Part shown: positions 1 through 7,889 of the stretch, piece by piece
Numbering within the stretch: the stretch's first letter is position 1
Layout: each line of letters begins with the position of its first letter
DNA from: DSUN01 sp035527715
Lineage (GTDB): Bacteria > Planctomycetota > PUPC01 > DSUN01
Direction: 5' to 3'
Length of the DNA: 26,344 bases
Assembly: GCA_035527715.1 (NCBI GenBank)
Contig: DATKZY010000066.1
Coordinates: forward strand, 1 to 26,344
Position numbers and translations under genes: made by a program
Notes under the pieces: generated by a model
The model's database searches: none
What the model was told of the DNA's origin: nothing
Seen by the model: the letters and a program-made list of their open reading frames with translations, nothing else

Positions 1-66
1 GTGCCTCATGGCCTCACGGCAAGCCGGCAGTAGCTAGGCTTGCCTTTCAACACAAGATGGGTTGAA

Positions 67-296
67 CACTTGCAAATGACGTGCCGGCCGGCGGCCAAAT
101 CGGGCATGCGCATCGTTCGACGTTTCCTGTTGCCGTGCAAGCACTTACAGCGCGGTCGCGCGCGGCCCCCGGGCCGCCAAATTGGCCGCCGCCGAGGCCA
201 TGTTGACGCCCGGCAACACGAGTCTCGCCCCGGAGCGGCCAAATCGCCGCTTCCCCTTGCCAATTAGACACTTACAACCCGTTGCCGAACGGCAAC
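67..296. repeat. Degenerate short repeats in the gene-free first 544 bases
   Basis: No convincing gene lies before 545. The stretch holds short recurring words. GCGGCCAAATCG occurs at 91-102 and 235-246, with a diverged relative around 171-191. CACTTACA occurs at 142-149 and 269-276, with CACTTGCA at 67-74, and each is preceded by a TTGCC-containing stretch. A small hairpin, GTTGCC-gaac-GGCAAC, lies at 281-296. The spacing is irregular, so this looks like a decayed repeat array rather than a clean tandem repeat. Its function is unknown. Confidence 0.3.
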
Positions 297-372
297 ATGG
301 ATTTGCGTTCCGGCAACATGCCGGCCGCCCCCGGAGCGCCCCGGCCGGCGGAACCCCGGGGCGACAGAACCG

Positions 373-399
373 ACCGCCAAGACGCCAAGTCGCCAAGGA
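373..399 (+). repeat. Dispersed CGCCAAG-type repeat
   Basis: Three CGCCAAG units follow each other with a period of 8-9 bases. The first 17 bases, ACCGCCAAGACGCCAAG, recur exactly on the opposite strand within 21500-21527. From general familiarity, such degenerate repeats are scattered in intergenic DNA of several bacterial phyla; no mechanism is known to me. Confidence 0.55.
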
Positions 400-460
400 A
401 TCATCCCCGTGCGCGGGGTGGTGCCATGCAGGGCAGGGACCCTGCGGGGATGAAAAGCGC

Positions 461-489
461 TTGACGCCGCGGGGCGGTAAGGGGAGAAT
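461..489 (+). promoter_or_regulatory. Putative sigma70-type promoter for the cysteine synthase
   Basis: TTGACG at 461-466 is separated by exactly 17 bases from GAGAAT at 484-489. These match the -35 and -10 consensus at 5/6 and 4/6. Transcription would start near 496, giving a leader of about 50 bases before the ATG at 545. No competing gene is nearby. Confidence 0.4.
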
Positions 490-544
490 AGGGGCCGCGT
501 GGGACCAATCGCCGGAAGGGTGCGGCTTCAGGAGGCCGGGTGCG

Positions 545-1432
545 ATGCTTACGGACAACATTCTGGACCTGATCGGCAACACGCCGCTGCTGCGGCTGAA
601 GGGCGAGCGGGTGTTCGCCAAGGCGGAGTACCTGAACCCGGGCGGGAGCATCAAGGACCGGGTGGCCCGGGCGATGATCGAGGGGGCCGAGCGCGACGGG
701 CGGCTGAAGCGCAACTCGATCATCGTGGAGCCGACGTCGGGGAACACGGGCATCGGGGTGGCGCTGGTGGGGCGTCTGAAGGGCTACAAGGTGCGCATCG
801 TGATGCCCGAGGGGATGAGCGAGGAGCGCAAGAAGCTGATTCTGGCCCTGGGGGCCGAGCTGGTGCTGACGCCCGACGCCGAGAGCATCGCGGGCGCGGT
901 GAAGCGGGTGCGCGAGATGGCCGCGGAGGACCCGCGGGTGTTCGTGCCCCAGCAGTTCGAGAACCCCGACAACCCGCGGTGCCACTACGAGGAGACGGCG
1001 GTCGAGTTGTGGCGGCAGATGACGGGCGACATCGCGTGCTTCGTGGCGGGCGTGGGCAGCGGGGGCACGCTTCAGGGGGTGGGCAAGTTTCTGCGCGAGC
1101 GGAAGCGGGGCGTGCGCATCGTGGCGGTGGAGCCGAAGAACGTGTCGGCCCTGCTCGGCCACGAGCCGGGGCTGCACCAGATCCAGGGGATCGGCGACGG
1201 CTTCATCCCCGCGATCCTGGACGTGAAGCTGATTGACGAGGTGCTGCAGGTGAGCGACGAGGATGCGATCCAGACGACGCGCGAGCTGAGCCGCAACTTC
1301 GGCCTGCTGGTCGGCATCTCGTCGGGGGCCAACGTGTGGGCCGCCCGCCAGCTCGCCCGCCGGGTGAAGGGGAACGTGACCACCGTGCTGCCGGACCGGG
1401 CCGAGCGCTACTTCAGCACCGCGCTGCTGTGA
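545..1432 (+). CDS. cysK: Cysteine synthase (O-acetylserine sulfhydrylase family)
   Basis: This is a 295-residue fold-type II PLP enzyme expected to make cysteine from O-acetylserine (or a related activated serine) and sulfide in the cytoplasm. The PLP lysine is K37 in NPGGSIKDR. The substrate loop PTSGNTG is at 63-69, a glycine-rich phosphate loop GVGSGGT follows in the middle, and the C-terminus has the GISSGAN and ERYFST motifs of the family. The ATG at 545 has AGGAGG at 530-535, nine bases upstream. The frame is open far upstream, but that part has no homology-like content. The region before the PLP lysine is a few residues shorter than in typical CysK. No cysE or sulfate-assimilation gene is adjacent. 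CysM or a cystathionine-beta-synthase-like specificity cannot be excluded. Confidence 0.9.
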   Translation: MLTDNILDLIGNTPLLRLKGERVFAKAEYLNPGGSIKDRVARAMIEGAERDGRLKRNSIIVEPTSGNTGIGVALVGRLKGYKVRIVMPEGMSEERKKLILALGAELVLTPDAESIAGAVKRVREMAAEDPRVFVPQQFENPDNPRCHYEETAVELWRQMTGDIACFVAGVGSGGTLQGVGKFLRERKRGVRIVAVEPKNVSALLGHEPGLHQIQGIGDGFIPAILDVKLIDEVLQVSDEDAIQTTRELSRNFGLLVGISSGANVWAARQLARRVKGNVTTVLPDRAERYFSTALL

Positions 1433-1555
1433 GGCGGGAGGCGGGGTGGCCACCTTGACGGGGCGGACAGGCGGCCGGCGCGAGGGGGCAAGGCATCGTA
1501 TCTGTCTATTCCATAAGCTGTTATGGCTCCGGTGGCACGGTCTGGCCGGCGCCTT

Positions 1556-1595
1556 CAAGGTGGCCAGGGGGTATTGCGCGCGCGTGGCCACCTTG
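1556..1595. terminator. Inverted repeat between convergent genes, possible two-way terminator
   Basis: CAAGGTGGCCA (1556-1566) and TGGCCACCTTG (1585-1595) form a perfect 11-bp stem with an 18-base loop. It lies between the convergent ends of the cysteine synthase (1432) and the cupin (1658). The same word TGGCCACCTTG also occurs at about 1447-1457. A second small hairpin, CCATAA-gctg-TTATGG, is at 1511-1526. There is no clear T-tract, so termination is inferred from position and symmetry only. Confidence 0.4.
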
Positions 1596-1657
1596 GCGGC
1601 CCCAGTGCCCCTCCCCCGCTGGCGCCGTCGAGCCGCCCTGAGCCGGCTCTTCCCGCT

Positions 1658-2017
1658 TCAGTCGAGCAGCGTGTCGTCGTGGGAGTAGGGCGGGGCGCAG
1701 CAGCAGAGGAAGACGAGGGGCGCGGCGCCCGTGTTGGCGATGGCATGCGATGTGCCCGGCGGGATGAGAACGGCGTCGAGGGGGCCGACGTCCCGCCCCT
1801 CGTCGCCGAGCTGCATGTGCCCGTGGCCGCTGAGGATATAGTAGATTTCCTCGGCCCTGAGGTGGCGGTGGGGGGCCGTGGCGCCGCCGGGGGGCACGGT
1901 GGCCTCGGCCAGGCTCTGATTGGCCGCCGAGGAGTTCGTGCGGTCGAGGAGCGAGCGGATGGTCGAGCCATCCTTGGTGACGAAGGGGGCGCTGCGGTTG
2001 CGGTTGATCACTTGCAC
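1658..2017 (-). CDS. Small single-domain cupin protein
   Basis: This 119-residue protein carries both cupin motifs. Motif 1 is PHRH followed by E and YYILSGHG (about residues 49-65). Motif 2 is IPPGTSHAIAN (about 85-95). The histidines and glutamate imply a bound divalent metal. Small cupins of this type include sugar isomerases, dioxygenases and sensors, so no reaction is assigned. The GTG at 2017 is chosen because it gives a normal small-cupin N-terminus (VINRN...FVTKDGS...IRELL-like); another GTG lies two codons further in. An unusual CCC triplet follows the second motif. It is the last gene of the minus-strand operon, 26 bases after the solute-binding lipoprotein, so it may act on the same ligand. 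Confidence 0.85.
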   Translation of the reverse strand: MQVINRNRSAPFVTKDGSTIRSLLDRTNSSAANQSLAEATVPPGGATAPHRHLRAEEIYYILSGHGHMQLGDEGRDVGPLDAVLIPPGTSHAIANTGAAPLVFLCCCAPPYSHDDTLLD

Positions 2018-2043
2018 GATAGGACCTATGGGACCACGGCCCC

Positions 2044-3420
2044 TCAACGCTTGGCGCGGGGCGCGAAGCGGGCGAGCTCGGCGTCGGCCTGGCGGCCCAT
2101 CTCGGCAGCGGCCTCCGCAGGGGTGGCCCGGCCCATGCAGACGTTGGTGAGGGCCGTCTTGATGTGCTCGCGGACGGCTTGCCAGCCGGCCACGTTCGGC
2201 TCGGGCACGCCGAAGGGGATGGTGTCGAAGGCGGCGCGGTGGCGGGGGCCTTTGGCGAAGTAGTCCTTGAGGATGGGCACGTCGGCGGCGGAGCGGCGGA
2301 CGGGGAGGTAGCCGGTCTTCACCGACCATTCGGCGGTGATCTCGGGGGAGATGAAGAACTTGATGAACTCCCAGGCCCCGCGCTGGCGCTCGGGCGTGCT
2401 CTTGAAGATGAGGATGTTGCCGCCGTAGAGGACGGTGAGCTTGGGCCGCCCCTCGCCGACGGGGGGGCAGACCATGGCCCACTGGAACTTCTCGCGGCCG
2501 TCCTTGTCCACCATGTCCTTCTCCATGTAGGAGCGGGTGGTGCTGGAGCGGAGGATGAAGGCGACCTTGCCATCGGCGAAGAGCGACCGGTCGTCGTCGC
2601 CGCCCATGGCGATGACGGTGGCGAGGCCCTCGCGGACCAGGGTGTCGAGGATTTCGAGCGAGCGGACAGCCTCGGGGCTGTCGAGGCGGCTGCGGCGGTC
2701 GGCGATGGTGGCCAGCTTGCCGCCGTGGGCGAACACCATGCCGTCGAAGGACGACGGGTCGCGCGAGTAGGCGAAGGCGGGGTGGCCCGTCTTCGCCTTC
2801 ACCTTGCGGCACTGCTCGGTGAACTCGGCCCACGTCGCGGCCGGCTTCTCGATGCCGGCCGAGCGCAGCAGGTCGGTGTTGCAGTAGAGCATCAGCAGGC
2901 TCTTGGTGAAGGGGAACGACAGGAGCTGGCCGCCGAACTCCTCGTAGCGGTTGGCCTGGAGGAACGACGGGAAGATGTCGGCCTGGTCGGCCTTGGACAG
3001 GCCGTAGTCGGGGTGGTCGAGGCAGTCGTCGAGGGGGAGGACGACGTTGGCCTCCATGAACTCGGCGACCATGCTCTCGTAGACGATGCACAGGTCGGGC
3101 AGCTTGCCGCCCTGGATGGTCGCGCGGGTCTTCTGGAACATGGCGGTGTAGGACCCGACGTTGTGGAGCTTGACCTCGTAGTGGGGGCTCGCGGCGTTGA
3201 AGCGCTGGACGACGGCCTTGAGGGCATCCTCGTTCTGCTTCTTCTGCGCGTGCCACATGTTGAGCTGGATCTTGCCGGAGGCCGTCCTGCCAGCCGAGTC
3301 GTCCGAGCCACCCGAGCAGCCGGCGAGGAGGAGAGCGAGGGCAATGCCGAGCGGCCGGGCAGAGAGCGCGGCCAGTGAGGTCAGCGGGAACGGGCGATGG
3401 CGCGAAGGAAGACGAACCAT
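2044..3420 (-). CDS. Lipoprotein extracellular solute-binding protein, family 1 (orphan)
   Basis: A 458-residue ABC-type substrate-binding protein of the carbohydrate-binding family 1 (UgpB/MalE-like). The N-terminus has a basic region and a hydrophobic stretch ending in the lipobox LAGC with C35 as lipidation site, then a Ser/Gly/Asp linker. The mature part opens with the family pattern QLNMWHAQ...ALKAVVQRFNA and contains the central AYSRDPSSFDG and C-terminal GAWEFIKFF segments. The ATG at 3420 has GGAG six bases upstream (TTGGAGACAGA). It overlaps the end of the preceding gene by 40 bases. No permease or ATPase gene is next to it. Instead it sits behind two FHA proteins and a degenerate peptidase, so a sensory or scaffold role is as likely as transport. 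Confidence 0.85.
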   Translation of the reverse strand: MVRLPSRHRPFPLTSLAALSARPLGIALALLLAGCSGGSDDSAGRTASGKIQLNMWHAQKKQNEDALKAVVQRFNAASPHYEVKLHNVGSYTAMFQKTRATIQGGKLPDLCIVYESMVAEFMEANVVLPLDDCLDHPDYGLSKADQADIFPSFLQANRYEEFGGQLLSFPFTKSLLMLYCNTDLLRSAGIEKPAATWAEFTEQCRKVKAKTGHPAFAYSRDPSSFDGMVFAHGGKLATIADRRSRLDSPEAVRSLEILDTLVREGLATVIAMGGDDDRSLFADGKVAFILRSSTTRSYMEKDMVDKDGREKFQWAMVCPPVGEGRPKLTVLYGGNILIFKSTPERQRGAWEFIKFFISPEITAEWSVKTGYLPVRRSAADVPILKDYFAKGPRHRAAFDTIPFGVPEPNVAGWQAVREHIKTALTNVCMGRATPAEAAAEMGRQADAELARFAPRAKR

Positions 3421-4304
3421 TCTGTCTCCAATCCGTTGAGGTCGGTGCCCAGGGCGGCCTCGAGCGCGCCGGGCGCCACGGGGCCGGGCTGGCGCTCGAG
3501 ATGCAGGTAGCGGAGGAATGCCTGGCGGCGCCCGGCCGCGGGCCCCCGCAGCAGGTAGAGCACGAGCAGGCCCGACTCCCGGTAGGCGAGCGAGCCGAGC
3601 GGGCCGGCGAAGAGCGCCGGGCCGCCGCGCGCGAGCATGTGCAGCGGCACGTGGGCACCGCGGCTGGCGACCGAGAGCACCACGAAGGCGTCCCTGCCCA
3701 TGCCCGAGCCAGGACGCACGGGGCCGGGCTGGAGCGCCCCTTGCTCGGCGCACACGGCCATCCCCACGGCGAGCCAGGTGCTCCACTGGGCGTCGGGGCC
3801 GCCCGCCCGGTCCATGAGGAGGTGGGTGGCCATGTGGAGGACGAGGCCCACCAGGTCGGGGTAGGGCCTCAGGGTGACCACGAGGGTGCCGGAGGCGGGG
3901 TCGTGGAAAGCGCTGGGGTGAGCGGGGTCCGGCTTCAGCTTGCGTCCCTGGGCAAAGGCCTCCGCCTCCGCGTGGGTGCCGAGGACGTGGATGTCGAGCT
4001 TCTCGGCGGGCCGCTGGAGCCCGAGGGTGGGACCCAACTCGGCGCAGAATGCCTGGACGAAGCTCTCGACCTGGCCCGCGACCTGGAGCGCCACGCGCGG
4101 CCCCGAGGGCAGGTTGCCGCCGTCGCGCGGCACGGTGACGCGGGCCGACTTCGTCTCGGCACGCGCCTGGCCGGCGCCGGGCGGAGGCGGGGCGCTGCGC
4201 CCCAGCAGCCCCGGAAGCAGCAGGTGCATGGCGAGGAGGAGAACGGCGAGGGCCGCGGCAGCGAACGCCAGCTTGAGGATCAGGAGCCGCGTGCCAACGC
4301 GCAT
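3381..4304 (-). CDS. Membrane-anchored protein with a degenerate gluzincin (DUF1570-like) domain
   Basis: A 307-residue protein with one N-terminal hydrophobic segment (about 9-33), a Pro-rich linker and an extracytoplasmic domain. The pattern LVLHMATHLLM (153-163) followed 17 residues later by WLAVGMAVCAE (177-187) mirrors the HExxH ... WLxEGxAxxxE arrangement of gluzincin/DUF1570-type peptidases. However, the catalytic glutamate is M158 and the usual third zinc ligand glutamate is V180. It therefore looks like a pseudo-peptidase that kept the fold; the family assignment is my inference. The ATG at 4304 lies 5 bases after the large FHA gene. A GTG at 4313 overlapping its stop is a possible alternative, and neither has a strong ribosome site, suggesting coupling. 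The 3' end overlaps the lipoprotein start. Confidence 0.7.
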   Translation of the reverse strand: MRVGTRLLILKLAFAAAALAVLLLAMHLLLPGLLGRSAPPPPGAGQARAETKSARVTVPRDGGNLPSGPRVALQVAGQVESFVQAFCAELGPTLGLQRPAEKLDIHVLGTHAEAEAFAQGRKLKPDPAHPSAFHDPASGTLVVTLRPYPDLVGLVLHMATHLLMDRAGGPDAQWSTWLAVGMAVCAEQGALQPGPVRPGSGMGRDAFVVLSVASRGAHVPLHMLARGGPALFAGPLGSLAYRESGLLVLYLLRGPAAGRRQAFLRYLHLERQPGPVAPGALEAALGTDLNGLETEWFVFLRAIARSR

Positions 4305-4309
4305 TGCGG

Positions 4310-6463
4310 TCACTCGTGGAGCTGGTCGAGGACTTTCTGAAGCTCCTGGACGATCCGCTGGTAGAGAGTGGTGCCGGGAGGAGCAGAGTCCCGAGCCTTT
4401 TCGAGGGTCCCCTTCGCGTTGTAGAAGCGCTTCTCGGCGGCGTGGCGGATGCCGTCGTTGAGGAGCAGCTTGGCCTGACGCTCGAGGTGGTCGAGGCCGT
4501 CCTTCGCGCGCTTGTTCGCCGCGTCGTACTTCAGCGATTCCTCGGCCCACTTCCGGGCCTGAAGGGGGTCCTTGTTGACGAGGGGGAAGACCTTGGCAGA
4601 GAACTCCTTGGCGATCTCAGAATAGCGCGCCTTGAGGGCGTCGAGCAGGCGCTGGGCGCGGCGATTGTAGTCGTTATTCGTGTCGGACTCGACGGCGATG
4701 GCGTCCTGGTACTTGCTCTCGGCCTCGGGGTACTGGTGGTCGTCCTCGGCCTTCTTGCCGGCGGCGAGGAGTTCCTCGATGCGCTTGACGCGCTCGCCGA
4801 TGTAGGCGAACTCGTCGAGCTTGTTGTCGCGGGCCAGCTTGTCGGCCTCGAGGCCGGCGCCGCTGGTGTAGAGGGCGAGGATGCGCTGGCGGAGGGCGGC
4901 GGCGGCGTCGGCGGCGCGCATGCGCTTGATTTCGGCGAGCAGGGATTGTGCGCGCCCGTAGTAGTAGCCGGGCTGGATGCGCCGAAGCGCGTCCTCGGCG
5001 CCGCTGTAGTTCTTGTCGCGGATGGCATCCTGAGCCTGGCGCATGAGGCCGGACTCGACGGCGTAGCGGCGGCACTCCTCGATCTGCTTGTTGACCTGGG
5101 CCTTGAGGGCGGAGTCCTCGATGAAGGGGATGGCGCCGAGGTACTCGGTGACGGCCTCGGCCCACTTGAGCTGGGCCTTCTCACGTTCGGCGCGGCCGAG
5201 GCGGGAGGCGGCGATGGACTTATTGATGTCGGCGGCAAGCTGCTTGGCGAGCTTGGCGGCGTAGCGTTCCTGGGGGATTTGCTCGAGGCTGGCGCGGACC
5301 TCGAGCAGGACGTCCTCGCTGTCGCCGGCGTTGGCGAGGCGGGCCTTGGCCTGGTCGAGGAGGCCGAGGGCCACGCTCTCGCGATCGATCCACTCGCGCT
5401 GCTCGCGGGCGAAGGCGATGGCCTTGTCGGAGGGGCAGCGGGTGTTCTCGACGCTCTCGAGGTAGCGCCGGGCCTCGTTGCGGTCGAGCTTCGGGAAGTC
5501 GCCGGCCGCGGCCTGGAGGAGCAGGGCGTACTGGGTGAGGAGGCGGGCAGGCTCGAGGTCGGGCCGCTTGCCGCTGGCGAGCTTGAACTGGGCGAGGGCC
5601 TGGGCGTAGTTGCCCTTCTTCAACTCGTCCACCCCGGGGTCCACGATCTGCGCCCAGACGGCGTCGCTGACGCGCGGCCGGTCGTCCACCGGTCCCTTGC
5701 GGCGCAGGATGACGGCGGCGAAGGTGATGACGACGACGGCGGCGATGGCGATGACGGTGACGAGGAGGCGGGTGTTGGGGCGCCGGAGCGCGGCGGCGGG
5801 CGCGGCGGCCGCGGCGGCTCCGCCGCCGGTGGGGGCGATCTCGACCTCGCGGCCCGTGCGCGGGTCGCGGAGGAACCAGCGCCCCTCGCGGACGACGAGC
5901 TGGGGCTGCCCGGCGCCGCCGCCCCCGAGCACGGTCTCCTGGCGCGGCACGTAGGGCGCGGGCATGAAGCTCTGGTCGGCAGGCGTCTCGTCGCCGCTGG
6001 GCGACTCCGGGAAGTCGGTGGGCGCCGGCGGCGGCAGGTCCTCGCCGAGGGGCTGGGTGGGGCCTTGCCCGCCCGGCGCAGCGCCGGGCGGCGGGCCGCC
6101 GGGCATCTCCGCGCCCGTGGGCGCGGCGGTGACCACGATGTCCTCGGCCGCGCCGGCGCCGTGGCCGTAGGTGGGCGCGGCGCCCTCGGAGTCGAAGCGC
6201 AGCTCGAAGCCGCCGAGGGAAACGACGTCGCCGTGGTGCAGGTCGGCCCGCTCGACGCGCTGGCCGTTCACGAACGTGCCGTGCGAGCTGCCGAGGTCGC
6301 GCAGGGTCGCGCTCGTGCCGTCCACGTAGCACTGGCAGTGGCGGCGCGAGAGGGTCTTGGAGGGGATGCAGATGTGGCAGGCGGAGTGGCGCCCGATGAG
6401 GGTGGAGCCCTGCCGCAGGGGGAAGGAGAGGGTTTGACCGGCGCTCATTGCCACAAGGCGCAT
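4310..6463 (-). CDS. Large FHA-domain membrane protein with helical C-terminal region
   Basis: A 717-residue protein. An N-terminal FHA domain (about 10-92) has IGRH (23-26), SRRH (39-42) and GSSHGTFVNG (58-67), so it should bind phosphothreonine peptides. The usual Asn of the NGT motif is His (SHGT), a variant also seen in NIPP1-type FHA domains. A Pro/Gly-rich linker (about 93-225) leads to one transmembrane helix (about 232-253). The rest is an Ala/Lys/Glu-rich helical region resembling TPR-like repeats (for example YAQALAQFKLASG, YPEAESKYQDAI). The FHA domain would be cytoplasmic and the helical part outside. The ATG at 6463 follows the upstream stop directly and has AGGAG nine bases before it; an ATG at 6448 is possible. 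No Ser/Thr kinase lies in the window. Confidence 0.85.
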   Translation of the reverse strand: MRLVAMSAGQTLSFPLRQGSTLIGRHSACHICIPSKTLSRRHCQCYVDGTSATLRDLGSSHGTFVNGQRVERADLHHGDVVSLGGFELRFDSEGAAPTYGHGAGAAEDIVVTAAPTGAEMPGGPPPGAAPGGQGPTQPLGEDLPPPAPTDFPESPSGDETPADQSFMPAPYVPRQETVLGGGGAGQPQLVVREGRWFLRDPRTGREVEIAPTGGGAAAAAAPAAALRRPNTRLLVTVIAIAAVVVITFAAVILRRKGPVDDRPRVSDAVWAQIVDPGVDELKKGNYAQALAQFKLASGKRPDLEPARLLTQYALLLQAAAGDFPKLDRNEARRYLESVENTRCPSDKAIAFAREQREWIDRESVALGLLDQAKARLANAGDSEDVLLEVRASLEQIPQERYAAKLAKQLAADINKSIAASRLGRAEREKAQLKWAEAVTEYLGAIPFIEDSALKAQVNKQIEECRRYAVESGLMRQAQDAIRDKNYSGAEDALRRIQPGYYYGRAQSLLAEIKRMRAADAAAALRQRILALYTSGAGLEADKLARDNKLDEFAYIGERVKRIEELLAAGKKAEDDHQYPEAESKYQDAIAVESDTNNDYNRRAQRLLDALKARYSEIAKEFSAKVFPLVNKDPLQARKWAEESLKYDAANKRAKDGLDHLERQAKLLLNDGIRHAAEKRFYNAKGTLEKARDSAPPGTTLYQRIVQELQKVLDQLHE

Positions 6464-7729
6464 CTAGCGTTTCTCCTGGGCTTCGCGTTCCGCTCGGGCG
6501 GCCTCCTCGACCAACCCCTCGTAGAAGAGGTTGACGACGAGGTGCTCCTCCGACTCGGGGTCCGGGAACAGGCTCCTGAGCTCGAGGGCCCTGGCGAGGG
6601 CCTCGGGGTACTTGCCCTGCTCGCGCAAGATGTCAATCTCCCGGGCAAGCTGATCGAAGCGGCGGTTGAGGGCCTTGCGCAGCTCGTGCGCCATCTGCGA
6701 GGCCCGGGTGGCGTGGGTGAGCTCGTTGGGAATGGGCTCGAGGAGCCGCGCCGCCAGGTCCAGCTCCTTCGCGATCCCCCAGGTGTAGGAGTTCACGCTG
6801 CCCTTGCCAATCACGAAGGTGTCGGCCTTCTGCAGGATCCTGTGGCCGAAGGCGCGGCGATCGGCCACCGACATTCCCCCGGGGTCGGCGGCCTCGGGCG
6901 GCGGCTTGGCGCCTCGGACGACGACGCGGAGGATCACCTCGCCGAGGGGGGGACCGTAGACCGGGATGTCGGTGGACCCTGGGGACTTTCCGCGGACCGA
7001 GACAAGCGTGTGGAAGAGCGTGGTCCGGGCGTCGGCGACCTGCTGGTCGGCCGGCGTGCCGATGCGCTGGATGCGGCTCAGCCCGCGCATCCAGCCCCGC
7101 TGCTCGGGGGCCGGCAGGCGCGAGAGGTCCACCGGGAGCGACTCGTTCGCACGCACCAGCACGTCCACGCGCGGCGTCTCGATCGGCCGCACGCCGACGG
7201 CCCAGAACGCGGCCAGGCCGAGCACGACCACGAGCACCATCCCCAGGGCGTAGATGGCGGGCCAGAAGTTGCGGCGCGCCTTCGGTCCCGCGACGGGCGT
7301 CGTGGCGCCGCCCGGGACGAAGACATCCTCGAACGTCATCGGGCGGGCCAGCGCGGCGGCCTGCGCCACGGCGGCGGCCACCACGGGCAGATTCCCGCCG
7401 CCCATCCCCTCGGTCGCCGCGTCATCGTCCACCAGCACGAACTTCACCAGGATCTCGCCGAGGCCGATCACGTCGCCCGACTGGAGCCGTTGCTTGGAGA
7501 CGAGCTTGTCGCCGACGCGCGTGCCGTTGTGGCTCCCGAGGTCCAGCAGCACGTAGCCCGTGTCGTCGGCCTCGATGCGCGCGTGGCGGCGCGAGACGCT
7601 CTTGTGGTCGAGCGGCAGCGTGTTGTCGGTCGTGCGTCCGATGCTGATCGGCTGATCGCCGTCGAAGGAGAACTGCTCTCCCCGAAGGAGTTCGCTCACG
7701 ACGGTCAAACATAGCCGGGGCCTGGGCAT
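6464..7729 (-). CDS. FHA-domain membrane protein, first gene of the operon
   Basis: A 421-residue protein with the same architecture as its neighbour but shorter. The N-terminal FHA domain (about 8-100) is canonical: SIGR (29-32), SVSRRHA (44-50), GSHNGTRVG (65-73). A single transmembrane helix follows at about 156-178. The extracytoplasmic part has no domain I recognise and ends in a charged helix (EGLVEEAARAEREAQEKR). The ATG at 7729 is set by GAGGT seven bases upstream and by the start of the FHA domain; the open frame continues upstream but reads as non-protein. The stop TAG abuts the ATG of the larger FHA gene. The pair probably arose by duplication or acts as partners that read threonine phosphorylation at the inner membrane. 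Confidence 0.85.
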   Translation of the reverse strand: MPRPRLCLTVVSELLRGEQFSFDGDQPISIGRTTDNTLPLDHKSVSRRHARIEADDTGYVLLDLGSHNGTRVGDKLVSKQRLQSGDVIGLGEILVKFVLVDDDAATEGMGGGNLPVVAAAVAQAAALARPMTFEDVFVPGGATTPVAGPKARRNFWPAIYALGMVLVVVLGLAAFWAVGVRPIETPRVDVLVRANESLPVDLSRLPAPEQRGWMRGLSRIQRIGTPADQQVADARTTLFHTLVSVRGKSPGSTDIPVYGPPLGEVILRVVVRGAKPPPEAADPGGMSVADRRAFGHRILQKADTFVIGKGSVNSYTWGIAKELDLAARLLEPIPNELTHATRASQMAHELRKALNRRFDQLAREIDILREQGKYPEALARALELRSLFPDPESEEHLVVNLFYEGLVEEAARAEREAQEKR

Positions 7730-7773
7730 GGCTGCGACCTCGGGCCGTACTACACCTATCTTGCGCCACATGC

Positions 7774-7802
7774 ATTTTACCACCCCACCCCCTCCTTTGC
7801 AA
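7774..7802 (-). promoter_or_regulatory. Putative promoter of the FHA operon
   Basis: Read on the minus strand, TTGCAA (7802-7797) and TAAAAT (7779-7774) are 17 bases apart, matching consensus at 4/6 and 5/6. Transcription would start about 38 bases before the ATG at 7729. It would drive the whole five-gene operon. Confidence 0.45.
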
Positions 7803-7852
7803 CACGCGAAGCTGGCCGGGCACGTGCCCTCGCAGCAGGGCAGGCTTTGCGC

Positions 7853-7858
7853 TAGAAT
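7853..7858 (+). promoter_or_regulatory. Possible -10 element for the CAP-domain gene
   Basis: TAGAAT matches the -10 consensus at 5/6 and lies 31 bases before the GTG start at 7890. No good -35 is found at the usual distance, so this is only a weak call. Confidence 0.25.
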
Positions 7859-7889
7859 CAGGGGGCAAGAGCAGGAAAGGAGACCCCGC

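Noticed and set aside
182..544. N-terminal extension of the cysteine synthase
   Set aside because: The frame is open, but it contains dispersed repeats, a promoter and non-protein-like composition; the ATG at 545 has an excellent ribosome site.
4304..7714. A continuous 1136-codon plus-strand frame opposite the FHA operon
   Set aside because: It is the antisense of two clear FHA proteins, has a low-complexity Gly/Leu/Val/Ala/Glu composition and no domain pattern. Long antisense frames are expected at this GC content.
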